Below the pieces are notes generated by a model. That model worked only from the letters and a program-made list of their open reading frames with translations, did no database searches and was not told the origin of the DNA. From positions 6,046,501 through 6,110,500 of the forward strand of contig NC_069083.1 in the NCBI RefSeq assembly GCF_947172395.1: 64,000 nucleotides of DNA, in the 5' to 3' direction. Position 1 is the first letter of the stretch. Each line of letters opens with the position of its first letter. This DNA comes from Bicyclus anynana (taxonomy: Eukaryota; Arthropoda; Insecta; Lepidoptera; Nymphalidae). Shown here one piece after another: positions 43,379 to 54,116 of this stretch. The position numbers and the translations under genes are program-made.

Positions 43379-43462
43379 CCTTTAGGATGTTTAAATAATA
43401 AGTGCGTTAAAATCATAGGTATATTTATGGAATACATGAAAATATATAATATTATTTTAATA

Positions 43463-43504
43463 TAAACGGACAAAAACTTACCCATGTAAGTTTTTGTCCG
43501 TTTA
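43463..43504. repeat. 19-bp perfect palindrome with 4-nt loop
   Basis: Arms 43463-43481 and 43486-43504 (TAAACGGACAAAAACTTAC and complement) around CCAT. Just beyond RTE copy 5 and not part of it. Confidence 0.95.
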
Positions 43505-43921
43505 AGACAATTTATTTTAACATAATAATGGTGGTTTGTAAATGAATTGTAACAATATTTTGTCGAGCGACATGTCGTCGGTGTGTCCATAAGACGCTTA
43601 AGCCGTATCTTAAGGGAACATTTGTTCGCGAAAATGCGTGACGAAATTTTGGACGCGGGACAATTTTCCGATCGCACCCGCACTCGACTCGACACTTAGC
43701 TTTCCCTTTTCAACAATTTCACGAGCTTTTTACATCAATCTTGAACAATATTATATTGTGAGTTGCTTTATTTTAAAGTGGTGTTACGTGATGATTCACT
43801 TGCTCGAGTTTTATGGGCTTTCAATGTTCTTCTGGATTTAGTATGTATTAACTCAGAATATAAGTAGTATTAAAATTAATAATAAGAAGTAATTAAATAC
43901 AAAGACTTAACGCTAACTAAG
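43505..43921. other. Unique-looking sequence, GC-richer at 43560-43700
   Basis: No frame or repeat supported. Contains CATGTCGTCGGTGTGTCCAT and CGCACCCGCACTCGACTCGA. Confidence 0.35.
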
Positions 43922-44218
43922 GGCCTTGTAGGAAGAGTCAATGTCACTCAGAGTATTTCTGCGTGATCCGCAGTGTATAGTTACCATATATCAGTCACTG
44001 ATGAGGAAGCAGTCACTGACATAGCTGGAGCTACAAAACTGAAGTAGAAATTGTCGGGGAATATAGTTAAAAAATAGTAAGAAAGCCATGGCCAATCCCC
44101 TATTAGACAAACTCATGACATTAAGCAGCTAACAGAGGTCCGTGGTTTTCCGAGGAATACATCCAGCAGAGGTCATTGGCCTTATAAAGGCCATCCATCG
44201 GCTTATAATGATGTTATT
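43922..44218 (+). pseudogene. RTE-type LINE 3' end, very degenerate
   Basis: Traces of the shared tail order: TTTCTGCGTGATCCGC (SLRDR region), CACTGACATAGCT (TDIA), GGGGAATATAGTTA (GHIV) and CAGCAGAGGTCATTGGCCTT, ending GGCTTATAATGATG. Many gaps; much older than the other copies. Confidence 0.6.
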
Positions 44219-44336
44219 GACGATTGTTTTATCATTACAGCGATATGTTTATTTCGTTGACACTTCGCCTAGTAAATTAAAATGTAGGTACATCCAAATT
44301 ACTTGTTTTTTACTTTACTTGCATTATATTATTACA

Positions 44337-44550
44337 CTAGCGGACGCCCGCGACTTCGTCCGCGTGAAATTCGTTGTAAACTTTCAACTACCCCTACCCT
44401 ACCACTACCCTATCCCTACCCTACCCTACCCTTGCCCTGCCCCTACCCTACCCCTACCCTACACTACCCCTACCCTACCCCTACCCTACCCTACCCCTAC
44501 CCTACCCTACCCTACCCCTACCCTACCCTACCCTACCCCTACCCTACTCA
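44337..44550 (-). mobile_element. Helitron 3' end with CCCTAC minisatellite
   Basis: CTAG at 44337 then CGGACGCCCGCGACTTCGTC..GCGTG, the perfect minus-strand hairpin terminus. Then TTTCAACTACCCCTACCC and a long CCCTA/CCCCTA array (44389-44547). Open frames at 44142-44633 are produced by the array and are not genes. A run of 11 C follows at 44576. Confidence 0.88.
44389..44547 (+). repeat. CCCTA(C)n / CCCCTAC minisatellite, ~160 bp
   Basis: Irregular mix of CCCTA and CCCCTA units with a few variants (CCACTAC, CCTTGCCCTG) at the left, and more regular to the right. Attached to a Helitron 3' end; a shorter version occurs at 8262-8298. Confidence 0.95.
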
Positions 44551-44555
44551 TTAAG

Positions 44556-45191
44556 GCTGCACTTCTTTATTTATTCCCCCCCCCCCGCGAGTCGCGTCGA
44601 GCGCGGCAACCGTTACACAAAAATAATCCTTAAAGCATGAATAAGTATTCACGCGCGATGGCTTAGCGTATTTCTTGTATAACTTTGTTGTTTTTAATTG
44701 ACCTCTCTACAGATTTATTATAAGTATAGAAGATTACTTACCTTACTTAATTATAGTGGTGGAAGAAAAGTTCATGTATCGGCCTGGATAATTGTTATTC
44801 TGATAACATTATCTGAAAAGCTTTGCTCTTGATAGCCAATATTAACATGGATATGAGAACGATCTGAAAATATTCAACATTTTTCAGTAGCACAATGAGA
44901 ATTCGATATTACCGTAGTCAAAATGGTAGCTCGCAAAAAGAAACAAGCATTCTGAAACGGTACGCTTGTGCTATTTCCTAGTTTCTGTTAGAATTTGGTA
45001 TTGTTTGCTCTAAAACCTTTTGCGTTTCTACTTAATTGAGGGTCTTTCTACCAATTAACTTTCATATCCTGTTGGTAACATGTGTTAAATTCAATTAATA
45101 TTTTAGGGTTCTTCGTTTGTTAAATTTACCACTATCGTAATAGCCCACGAAGTAAAAATTCAAACACAGTTTGAGAGGCTGTTATTTTTTT
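44556..45191. other. AT-rich sequence
   Basis: After a CG-rich patch (44586-44625) nothing is recognised. Confidence 0.45.
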
Positions 45192-45360
45192 ATCTGCCTC
45201 GTTGGTCCTGTGATTATCGTTTTACGGCTTTGGGTCATGAAGTCCTGGGTTCTACGACGATGTATTAAATTTACTTTTTTCCAAATAGTTTCCCAGAGTT
45301 GGTAAGTTGATGGTATTACCATCGTGCCAAGAGAATGTTAAGTTGGTCATTATCATTAAC
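45192..45360 (+). repeat. SINE family C, diverged
   Basis: CTGCCTCGTTGGTCCTGTG (A-box region), AAGTCCTGGGTTCTACGAC (B-box region), later GTTGGTAAGTTGATGGTATT, CGTGCCAAGAGAATGTTAAG and a TCATTATCATTAACA end. Pattern of a lepidopteran tRNA-derived SINE. Confidence 0.6.
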
Positions 45361-45378
45361 ATCTGCATCGATATTTGG

Positions 45379-45507
45379 TAAAAGTTTTTATTACTCGACA
45401 GTGTGAGTTTCGACTTCTATCTCTCTCTATCTATCTATATTGTCGTGTTAAACAGATAAAGTCGAGACTCAGACTGTCGAGTTATGAAAACATGTTTACA
45501 GAATACA
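45379..45507. mobile_element. MITE, diverged relative of 34248-34405
   Basis: Left TTTTTATTACTCGACAGTG..GAGTTTCGACTTCTATCT, right AGATAAAGTCGAGACTCAGA..CTGTCGAGTTATG and GTTTACAGAATAC. Same order as the 34248 element, which has ACTCGCAAGTGCGAGTTTCG. Confidence 0.7.
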
Positions 45508-45605
45508 ACTAGTGATCTGTGACTACAGATAGTGATCGTTACAAAGTCGAACATTAGACTGATAAAAACAAAGTAATTAACTTAGTTTAGGCTGATAAGG
45601 TAAGG
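45508..45605 (+). repeat. SINE-D-like fragment
   Basis: ACAGATAGTGATCGTTACAA, AGTCGAACATTAGACTGATA; lies directly after the MITE. Confidence 0.45.
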
Positions 45606-46628
45606 TATCACATTAAGTAAAAATTTAAAAATATATTAGTCTCTTAGTATAAGTGTATATTAGTATCTTTTGACTTTTCCTAACAATTTTTAATCCATTT
45701 CAAAACAGCTTCAATGTAATGAGCTTTAATCTAGTTACCTACGGTAGGTAATGGCTTAACAAAACTTTAATCAAAAATCTTTATAACTTTCATGGGTATT
45801 AGAGGTTGATGTTTTTTACGCCTTTCATTTCAGTCTCTATTTTCATTAGCCAGACTCTATTTACTTTCAGCCATAATATTTCTTTATTCTACTGCTAAGT
45901 TCTTAAATTAACCATTGTTCTTTAGGATCACCTCTCATAACAGAACTGTATATAAAGACTTCACTTAATAACATTGTGAATAAAGTATTTATATTTACTA
46001 CGTAAGAAAATAAACTAATTCTACCTTATTGACAAAATATATTGACATTAAAATTATTGTATTTATAGGCCCTTTAATAATTTACCTAAAGAAAATGGCG
46101 TCTTCGTATTCCCGATTTATAAATCAAATACAATAAACCGTCTGTATAGTCGCCGATCTTTGCCTATCTCATGGCAAATAAAAAAAAAACATTTTATTAT
46201 CTATCATTATACCTAGCATGTACTAAAATTGTTGCTAAAATTAATAATCCGAGTACTATAGGTAAGTATATACAGAACTATCTCGTCTAAAATAAACACA
46301 ATATTATAGGGTAGAGTCCACAGGCGTTCTATTACCGTAACAACTTGATATTACGTTTACCCAAAAACCTTTATAGCATGCAAGACCATTTGAGCCCCGA
46401 CCTAATCAACCGACGCTCCTTTGGTGGCAGTTAGTTCTTCGTACGCCTGTTAATAACGATATTGTGAGTATGTTGGGTTAACGACGTTTACTGAAGAGGT
46501 TTTACTAATATACCTTTTACCCGGTTATCCGGTTTTATGCTTAGTCTTTTTATCTATTTAAGAAAACAAAGTGTTGTCATTATTAGGCTTTGGCTTAGAG
46601 TCCATCACATTATTTAAGTTATTTTAAA
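45606..46628. other. AT-rich intergenic sequence
   Basis: Nothing supported; a GC-richer patch at 46380-46450 is unique in the window. Confidence 0.45.
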
Positions 46629-46872
46629 CTAGCAGACGCCGCATGGTTTCACCTGCGTGGTTCCCGTTCCCGTAGGAACACGGTATATATACTGGAAACG
46701 CTTGTTAGCGATAAGTTCGCCTATTTGTATCTATTGTATTGTTTTTCTTCTTCTTTCTATATAAATAGAAATAGTGTAGCTTCCCAACAGTGAAATAATT
46801 TTTCAAACCGATTTAGTAGTTCAAAACATATAAACAAACAATCAAATATTTCCTCTTTAAAATATTAGTATT
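46629..46872 (-). mobile_element. Helitron, variant family
   Basis: CTAG at 46629, then CAGACGCCGCATGGTTTCAC..GCGTGG; later AAACCGATTTAGTAGTTCAA and TTAAAATATTAGTAT at the far end. Compare 50128-50330 (CTAG, CAGATACCCCGTGGTTTCAC). Confidence 0.7.
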
Positions 46873-46933
46873 GACCAGAGATCCGCTCCGGCTTCTTCAC
46901 TTCACGAGTGCTATGTAGATACTAATATTATGA

Positions 46934-47244
46934 TTCGTTCGTTATCAACCTATATTCGGCTCACTGCTGAGCTCGAGTCTCCTCTCAGAATGAGAGAGGT
47001 TAGGCCTCTACCACGTTGGCCCAATCCGGATTGGCAAATTTCACACACGCATAGAATTAAGAAAATTCTTTGGTATGGTGGTATGGTGGTTTCCTCACGA
47101 CATTTCCTTCACCGTTTGAGACACGTGATATTTAATTTCTTATAATGCACACAATTGAAAAGTTGAAGGTGCATGCCTCGGATCCGATTCGAACCCACAC
47201 CCTCCGGAATCGGAGGCAGAGCTCATATCCACTGGGCTATCAAG
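46934..47244 (-). mobile_element. SINE-B copy 8
   Basis: GTTATCAACCTATATTCGGC through to CAGAGCTCATATCCACTGGG; complement of B-box-like GGTTCGAATCG present (CGATTCGAACC). A GGTATGGT duplication occurs in the body. Confidence 0.9.
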
Positions 47245-47741
47245 ACTTACATTATGTACAAGTACATGTACGTTTGCGCTTAAAACATTATGATTAGTAC
47301 AGGATATTTTGATGGTAAACCCTATGCCCGTCGAACACTGTCAACCGAGACGAAATGTAAGGCCCGGCAGTCGCTGTACGTACGCTTCCTTTAAATCTAA
47401 TACCTATATTTTCAGTACTATAATAATTTATGTATGTACTTTTTATACATATTAAATCTTCCTCTTCAATGCTGGTCTTATAATAATAACATTAATAGAT
47501 GGTAAAATAAAATACACTCCTAATTAAGTTCCTATAAATGAATTGATCATCAAAATAATAATAATCAGTGGAGAGTGAAATTGTATTATCCTATTGACAC
47601 GTTCCTTTATTTAGGCGTAAACAATATTACGCCTTATTATTCCAATAATATTATATTAAATTACACCTCGGAAACGTTATTGTATTACCGTTTTGAAGGT
47701 TCAATTTGAGATCATTATTAACTAGCAGTAAGGAGCTTTGG

Positions 47742-47962
47742 GAGACGTGATAGCCTAGTGGATATGACCTCTGCCTTCGGTTCGAAGAGCGTTGGTTCAA
47801 ATACGGTCCGGGTATACACCTCCAATTTTTAAGTTATGTGCATTGTAATAAATGCAATAAACGGTGAAGGAAAAACATCATGAGGAAACCTGCATACCTG
47901 AGAATTAATTCTCTATGTACGTGAAGTCTGCCAATCCACATTTGGTAAGCGTGGTGAATGTG
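47742..47962 (+). mobile_element. SINE-B copy 9, 3'-truncated
   Basis: A box TAGCCTAGTGG, B-box-like GGTTCAAATAC, body to GCCAATCCACATTTGG; the tail is absent. Confidence 0.85.
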
Positions 47963-49796
47963 GGTTGACAAGGATATGTCCATTGTGAGCCAAAGATTTC
48001 TGAATGCGTGAAATTAAAAAATACTTGTATTAGTATATAAAAATTAGACAAACTCTTCTTGAGACAAGACAAATAGTAATTTACTAGGTACTCTTTAATA
48101 GAATTCAAGGTAAATAGTAATTTGCTAGGAAATATTCCGTTTTGTAGATTGTATAAATACAAGCGGGCTGACATTTCGCGTCCCAAATAATACGAATTCG
48201 CTGAGACGACAGTCTAATGAAGTCCCAGAAATACAAGACATACTAACATCGAAATCTGAAAAGCTGACATAGTTAAGATTTCACGAGTTTCAGTTTTAAT
48301 ACTAAAAATGCCATTGAATATTTGGGAATGTCGACATTATTTTTTTTAGGTACCTATCCAAACACCTGCGACTTGGTCCGCGTTTAAGGAGTAACCAATG
48401 TGATAGGATTAGATTATTAAAAAAATAAATAAAAAAAAAATGATCTAACTACCTAAGTACAAGTACTTAGTGTATACATTGGGATATACATAGGGATATG
48501 TTTATATTTTAGTGGATTTTTTACCCATTTCTTTGAACAAGTTCCTGTTTTTTTGACAAAGCAATTGCTTTAGTTAAAACCTGTATATTTGTAGAACCTT
48601 TGTATTTGTTGTTTACATAAGAAACCAGGTGTCAACTATACAATTTTAAAAAATAGAAAATAAATACATTCACAGATCTTCATTTTCGTCGACGAAAAGT
48701 ATTTTTACTTTCTTTAAGCACTTTTGTTTAACGAACAGCCACGAGTATCTTTCAACAAAACTCTTGGGAACCCTTGGTACTACTTAAGAGCTTATCTTAT
48801 TGGTAAATCTAAATTGAATCCTGAGGGGTATACACTCCATAAAATACCCCAATGCAAGTAAAGTATCGGAACGTACTATATCTCTGTGTGCAGATCTTAA
48901 TAAGAGATCACTAATGTTTATAGGAAAAACGTTTTTTTTTTTTGTTTTATGTCATCTATGATTTGAAAAAATATAATAGAGAATGGTTTAAAACATACAT
49001 TTTAGTCATTGATTTGGCAGGTATACAAACTTTCAACCTCTGTGTTATCCCATATTTATTTATATTTTGGCAAAAAAAAACTATTTTCTCGATGGACATA
49101 ATTTGTATGAAAATTTTCATACATAAAAAAATTAAGATTGTAGATAAATACATCTACTAGAGTCTGGCTAAGGAAAGTAGAGACTGAAATCACTCGCCAA
49201 ATTAAAAAAAATAAAAAAAGCATGCGTTTTCACAATTTGTTTAAATTAATATTTGTTTGGAATACATTACTACCTATTAAACTCAGTTAATTAAATATTT
49301 GCACTATAATTTTCAGGATGTACTGATTCTTTTTATAATTATGCGGGCGAATTCAGTCTCGGCTTTTATTAGTTAAGCTCTATATAAACAACACTAACTC
49401 TTAACTTTTACGAATAAAAGTAGGTAGATACTTATTTCGTAAAAGAGTCCATAAACTTATTCGTTATAAACCTCAAATACTTCAAGACTTTTTTTGTAAA
49501 TAACAAATAATTCCCGAATAGGTCAAGTCGTTTCGTAGACGGTCAGATGTTTCTTAATTTGAAATACAAGTAATTCATTATTTTTTTTATTAAGTTTCTT
49601 TTCTTACGACTTTTCGACTTTGATAAAATTTTGGACGAGAATTTTTTGTAGCGCTTTCATGCCGAAAAGAACTGTTAATTGGATTTTATGTTTGAGATGT
49701 TGTACATAAAAGATAAAAAATCTCTAGTCTAGAGACATAATACACTAAGGTGGAGTTTCCAAGTTTTTTTTTAAATTCTAATATATTATTAATCCC
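47963..49796. other. AT-rich block with Helitron scrap
   Basis: CACCTGCGACTTGGTCCGCGT (48364-48384) is a lone remnant of a Helitron 3' end. A GTAAATAGTAATTTGCTAGG duplication (48066-48130, twice AATAGTAATTT.CTAGG) is local. No gene. Confidence 0.4.
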
Positions 49797-50070
49797 CGAC
49801 ATAAAAGGTGGGGTCTGTCTGTGGCAACATACTGCCTGAACGGATGAAGCGATTTCAATTTAGCTTTTTTTGTATGAAAGGTAACTTATGTGCGAGTGTT
49901 CTTAGTCATGTTAGATGAAAATCGGTTGAGCCGTTTAAAAGTTCTGGTTGAAAGTGGAGATAAATAACCGTATATCCGCAAATATAGATACTCGAGTGGG
50001 GTTTCAGATTAAATAAACTGAAAGAGAATATTGTCGACTTGATTGAGAGTTTTTCAAAATTTTCATTATA
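49797..50070 (+). repeat. Dispersed repeat, copy 2 of a pair
   Basis: Homolog of 31974-32226: GGTCTGTCTGTGGCA, GATGAAGC, GATGAAAATCGGTTGAGCCG, AAATAACCGTATATCCGCAA, CTGAAAGAGAATATTG and TTTTTCAAAATTTTCA. Confidence 0.65.
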
Positions 50071-50127
50071 CTTTAACAAGTTAGTGCTTAGTTTGGTAAT
50101 GGCGTTGCGAAGTATACTCGTAGTTTA

Positions 50128-50330
50128 CTAGCAGATACCCCGTGGTTTCACCCTACAGTCTGTAGTTCTCGTTCCCGTGGGACTACGGAGATGAAATAAA
50201 CCTTACGTTACTCAGTGAAGATGTAGCTTACTTATGGAAATGAACGAACTTTTGAAATCAGTCGAGTAGTTTTTGAGTTAAATCGTAACAAACAAACGAA
50301 AAACTTACCTTTGTATAAAATTAGTATAAT
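50128..50330 (-). mobile_element. Helitron, variant family
   Basis: CTAG at 50128, CAGATACCCCGTGGTTTCAC, TTCTCGTTCCCGTGGGACTA, ATCAGTCGAGTAGTTTTTGA, ends ATAAAATTAGTATAATAAAG. Directly follows the 49797 repeat. Confidence 0.7.
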
Positions 50331-50397
50331 AAAGGCTTACCCGCATAGTACATAAGCATTAGTAGCTCGCAGCTTCTGAGAATACAAGGTACTTGTT

Positions 50398-50625
50398 TGA
50401 TTTGACTCATTGTCGTGTTATCAAAAATTTCGGAATTCAGGGTTCGATCCCCGCTCGTTAGACTATTGTCATGCCCACTATTAGCACATTATTTTTCATT
50501 TCTCATACTCGGAAAGTAGTGTTGTTTTGATCTGAGTATTGGGTGGAAAATGCTGCTTCCCTACACAGGGAGGGAATAAGTCATACAAATTACTTCCCAC
50601 CTAAGGGCCGGAATGAATTTTAAAA
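50398..50625 (+). repeat. tRNA-like SINE, diverged (family E)
   Basis: CAGGGTTCGATCCCCGCTCG is a good B box; the A box is lost. Downstream ATTGGGTGGAAAATGCTGC and GGGAGGGAATAAGTC resemble the body after 54507. Confidence 0.45.
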
Positions 50626-51035
50626 ATAGAACTGCTGTCATTAGCTGTGAAGAGTTTTATGTTTTTTTTTTTTAATTTGTCCCCAACTAAATTCGGGGAC
50701 AGGCAAAGATCGTTGACCATACAGCCTGTTCAGACGTCAATGAAGTTCTAGAAGAAAACTTTTATGTAAAAAGTAAAGTAATTATAAAAAAAATGTTACG
50801 GCCATGTGAGTTTCTAAACAGCCAGTGTAAATTTAGCGCATACCTCTAACACAAACCTCGGAATAAACCGCAACAATAATGTGTTGAGTTCCCTAAATAA
50901 AATTTGAAAAGTCGACATAAATTGGCGGGATACTAATTTGTTATATAACAGTGACGGAGTTTATTATTTTAAATAGATAATGATTAAAAACTATAATGAC
51001 AATTAATTTTAAATATTAAATATTATATATATATA

Positions 51036-51184
51036 TGAGACGGTAAATGGTCGTTCGGAAATAACTTTAGACAAAATTCACTTTAGATTTTTTTGTAATA
51101 TTAATTATATATATAATATATATATATAAAAATCTAAAGTGAATTTTGTCTAAAGTTATTTCCGAACGACCATTTGCCGTCTCA
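51036..51184. mobile_element. Foldback element, ~57-bp arms, AT-rich loop
   Basis: Arms 51036-51092 and 51128-51184 match except one base and an unequal T/A run (TGAGACGGTAAATGGTCG.., AACTTTAGACAAAATTCAC). The loop is ATATAT-rich. No target duplication visible. Confidence 0.9.
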
Positions 51185-51314
51185 TTTCTTCTCGCGCTTT
51201 CTCTCTTTCTCCCTCCCCAAGATGGTGGATTAAATGGAGCGGGCCAAATAAATAGACAATAATTATAATTTCCTCGTAATCGAAATGAAATTTCCTCATA
51301 TTTGAAATGAAAAG

Positions 51315-51434
51315 TAGAGTGTTTAACACGGGTAAAAGAATCAATTCCTACTCGGACTATAGCCGCACTCGCTACGCTCGTGCGTCTAAATACCTCGGGA
51401 ATTGATTCTTTCCACCCTTGGTGAACAATCTACT
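51315..51434. mobile_element. Short TIR element around AAGAATCAATTCC
   Basis: TAGAGTGTTTAACACGGGT..AAAGAATCAATTCC at the left is mirrored by GGAATTGATTCTTT..CCACCC and AATCTACTA at the right. The GC-rich middle is GCCGCACTCGCTACGCTCGT. Known to me only as a common lepidopteran repeat type. Confidence 0.65.
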
Positions 51435-51608
51435 ATACCGACATACAATTGCTGAAAGGGGACAAAAATATTGTTGATATTTAATTGTTATGGCAAATAT
51501 TCTTAAACAAACCTTACCTCTATAAACTATTAGTGTAGATTTCATGGTTATCTGGCTAAAAGACGTTTATCTTTTTTCAACCATAAAGGAAAAATTCCCA
51601 AGTTTAAG

Positions 51609-51862
51609 TTTTGACGTGACAACGTCTTATGATTCGATGGAGCCGGCTGCAAACTCGAAAAAAGATGACGTCATACGTCGTTTCCTCGCTCTAGGATGGC
51701 CAACTTTTTTACAAGAAATAAAGTATATTCTGGTCTATGAAGATTATTAAACAGTATTTTAGAAAAACGAACATTTTCTTTTAAAAAATGCAACCATTCC
51801 ATCAGCATTTTCCTATCAACTATCGTCAGTAAACCGACTTTACAGATAACCATTTTTTTTTT
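51609..51862 (+). mobile_element. TIR family X, copy 3
   Basis: TTGACGTGACAACGTCTTAT, CGATGGAGCCGGCTGCAAAC, GATGACGTCATACGTC, TGGTCTATGAAGATTATTAA and AACTATCGTCAGTAAACCG. The right GACGTTGTCACG motif is deleted here (TCCTATCAACTATCG). Confidence 0.85.
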
Positions 51863-52318
51863 CTATCCTTTAAGAACAGTGTTTTATTTTCGAAAAAAAA
51901 GTGTTGTTCTTTTCCGCATACACGGAAACTTGAAAGCTGTAAATATGTTAATTTGAGTAGTTTTAAGTGTAAAAGATATACAAACGCATTCACATTCACA
52001 AATATGACCCTAAAGATGAATGAAAGAAAAATAAGCGGTTAATAGAAAAGAGTCGGATACAAAAGAGCGCCCTCATCATTTGTTACAGTCAACGCGTAAG
52101 ATGAAAGCTGGGGAGAATCCGCGCTTCACGAGTCACTAGCCACTGTAGTTATCATGACAATAAGCCAATGCTTCTGACTATTGAGTACGTAAATAATATT
52201 ATGAATATTTTTTACGGACGCCCGTGAATTTGTCTACTGTGAAAGCCAAGACCACCTAGCCTATTCACTAAATTGGTCTAGAGTAAACAACCTAAAGTAA
52301 GGGGGTGTAAGGAGGAGG
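51863..52318. other. AT-rich spacer, weak Helitron trace
   Basis: TTTTACGGACGCCCGTGAAT (52209) may be a decayed Helitron end. Confidence 0.35.
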
Positions 52319-52570
52319 CTAGTACGAGTCAACCTCCCCAACTGCCAACCTCACCTGCTCGTGGTGCACCCTGCAGATTGCTGATTGACCAACGAGGCTC
52401 TGGCGACCGATTAATGGCGGTATAACCATTCTCAGCTGATTTTTATAAATGGCACAGGCTGGTGTCGGGCAGCAGCGACACCGGTGCGGAAAAATCCAGC
52501 CCTGCGAATGACCAACCCGCATGCCCAGCGTGGTCATTCTATGGGCGTTAACCTTAGTATGGATAAAGCA
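52319..52570 (+). repeat. GC-rich retroelement-like segment
   Basis: CCTGCTCGTGGTGCACCCTG, GCAGCGACACCGGTGCGGAA and ACCAACCCGCATGCCCAGCG look like LINE or SINE sequence common in Lepidoptera, but no family was assigned. It joins the RTE tail at 52571. Confidence 0.45.
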
Positions 52571-52686
52571 CATAAGAAATCAAGCGGGTTGCAGGGAGTC
52601 GCTGGATGCTGGCGGCTCGAGACCGTTGTGCTTGGAGGTCCATGCAAGAGGCCTATGTCCAGCAGTGGACGTCTATCGGCTGGTAA
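52571..52686 (+). pseudogene. RTE-type LINE 3' tail, copy 6
   Basis: Reads IKKSSGLQGVAG in one frame but, in the RTE frame, IKRVAGSRWMLAARD.. then AWRSMQEAYVQQWTS. It ends GCTGGTAAGGAAAGG instead of an ATG tail. Only about 35 codons remain; it is closest to copy 2. Confidence 0.85.
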
Positions 52687-52689
52687 GGA

Positions 52690-53166
52690 AAGGTAAGGTA
52701 AACAACCTAATAACATAAATATCAAATCAACTGTGAAATGTCATTTAGCTTCTGTTTTTATCTCCTTTAAGTTGTCAATAGATACCGGATGACATTTGTT
52801 ACCCAGAATCTCAATTACACATATGTCAACTAACAAACGTCAAAGTTAGTGAATTAGCCTGTAGGAAATTATTTGTTTATGATCAATAAATAAAATTTTA
52901 GTTTTGAAGTTCCGTAACTTTGACTTTTCTCAACAAAGTGTATATTTTTATATATCTAATTTTGAAAGTATAAAGACTTTTATGAAAACTTCCCCCTTTC
53001 AGTCAAAACTTTTAGAAATAATATTTTAGCCCTAAAATAATGTAAAAAAAACCTATAATCCCAAATCAGATTCTAATCTTAGAAGTTGCATTATTAGAAC
53101 GTGGAACAGTTCTTAAATTAACAGATAATATGATTAAATGTTAATAAATACCTGCATAAATATTTT
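52690..53166. other. AT-rich sequence, nothing recognised
   Basis: No supported feature. Confidence 0.5.
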
Positions 53167-53475
53167 TTTACGTGACAACGTCTAAAAAACGTCATGCGTC
53201 GTTACCTCGCTCTAGGGTTGCCACTTTTTTGCAAAAAATAAAGTATATCTCGCTCTAGGGTTGCCAACTTTTTTTTACAAGAAATAAACTGTATTCTAGT
53301 CTATGAAGATTATTAAACAGTATTTTAGAAAAACGAACAGTATTTTATTTATTGATTGTTTTCAATACGTTAATAAAAAAATTCAATTGAAAAATGCAAC
53401 CATTCCAGTATTTTCTGACGTTGTCACGTTGAACTATCGTCAGTAAACCGTCTTTACAGACAACCAATTTTTTTT
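53167..53475 (+). mobile_element. TIR family X, copy 4, with internal tandem duplication
   Basis: TTACGTGACAACGTC at left, GACGTTGTCACGTTGAAC at right, then ACTATCGTCAGTAAACCGTC. The stretch CTCGCTCTAGGGTTGCCA..AAATAAA occurs twice in tandem (about 53204-53248 and 53250-53290). The GGAGCCGGCTGC part is deleted. Confidence 0.85.
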
Positions 53476-53887
53476 CAATGCATTTCTTTCGATTCAACGT
53501 CAAATATTTGGTGTAATGCGACACAAAATTGTATAAGTTTGGAAGAATCCATTTTTTCATTCGTTCGTTCGTTGTCCCCGTTACTTTATCGCAATGTCGT
53601 ATCGATATCCGTTCTATTATTGTACGGATAAAACTTTGATTCGATTCCAAACTTCTGTGGTATAACAAAAGACTTTATTTGCTACTTTGTCGGAACTCCA
53701 CCAAGCTGATGAAGTAACTTTTTAATAACTTTCAGATATCTGAAATTTTATTTACGCGGGTAGTTTTTCGCTGAGGGTGTCATTTTTTATTTTACTGCGC
53801 TTTTTTGCTGCAACTGGAGTAAGTTTTAATAGTAAGACTTTCGAGTAGAGTTATAAATTTCATTCGAAAATCTGTGATGAACGAGTA
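53476..53887. other. AT-rich spacer
   Basis: No feature recognised; a TTCGTTCGTTCGTT run lies near 53559. Confidence 0.45.
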
Positions 53888-54116
53888 AGCCCTCATTCGC
53901 ACGAGAGTTTTAACGGACGTTAAAAAGCGTTCAAATACAACAAATGCATTCCCAAGTACATGATCACGCGACAGCGTTTTTAGAACAAGACTCTTTTTTT
54001 CGAGCAGTGCAACTTTTTTAATTCTGGGCGTTGGGAATAGACCTTCATTTAACTTCATATTACGAGTACATTTGATCGCTTTTTTGAGTCAAAAAACTCT
54101 CGTGCGAATGAGGGCT
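53888..54116. mobile_element. MITE with TIR AGCCCTCATTCGCACGAGAG
   Basis: Left 53888-53911 and right 54093-54116 are perfect inverted copies (at least 22 bp). The 229-bp element has CG-containing interior blocks (ACGGACGTTAAAAAGCGTTC) and no frame. Target duplication not evident. Confidence 0.88.

Noticed and set aside
44389..44547. Telomere-like CCCTA repeat
   Set aside because: The usual insect telomere repeat is TTAGG (CCTAA). This array is irregular, mixes five- and six-base units and is attached to a Helitron end.
44142..44633. 163-codon plus frame rich in Thr-Leu-Pro-Tyr
   Set aside because: It is produced by translating the CCCTAC minisatellite; no independent coding evidence.
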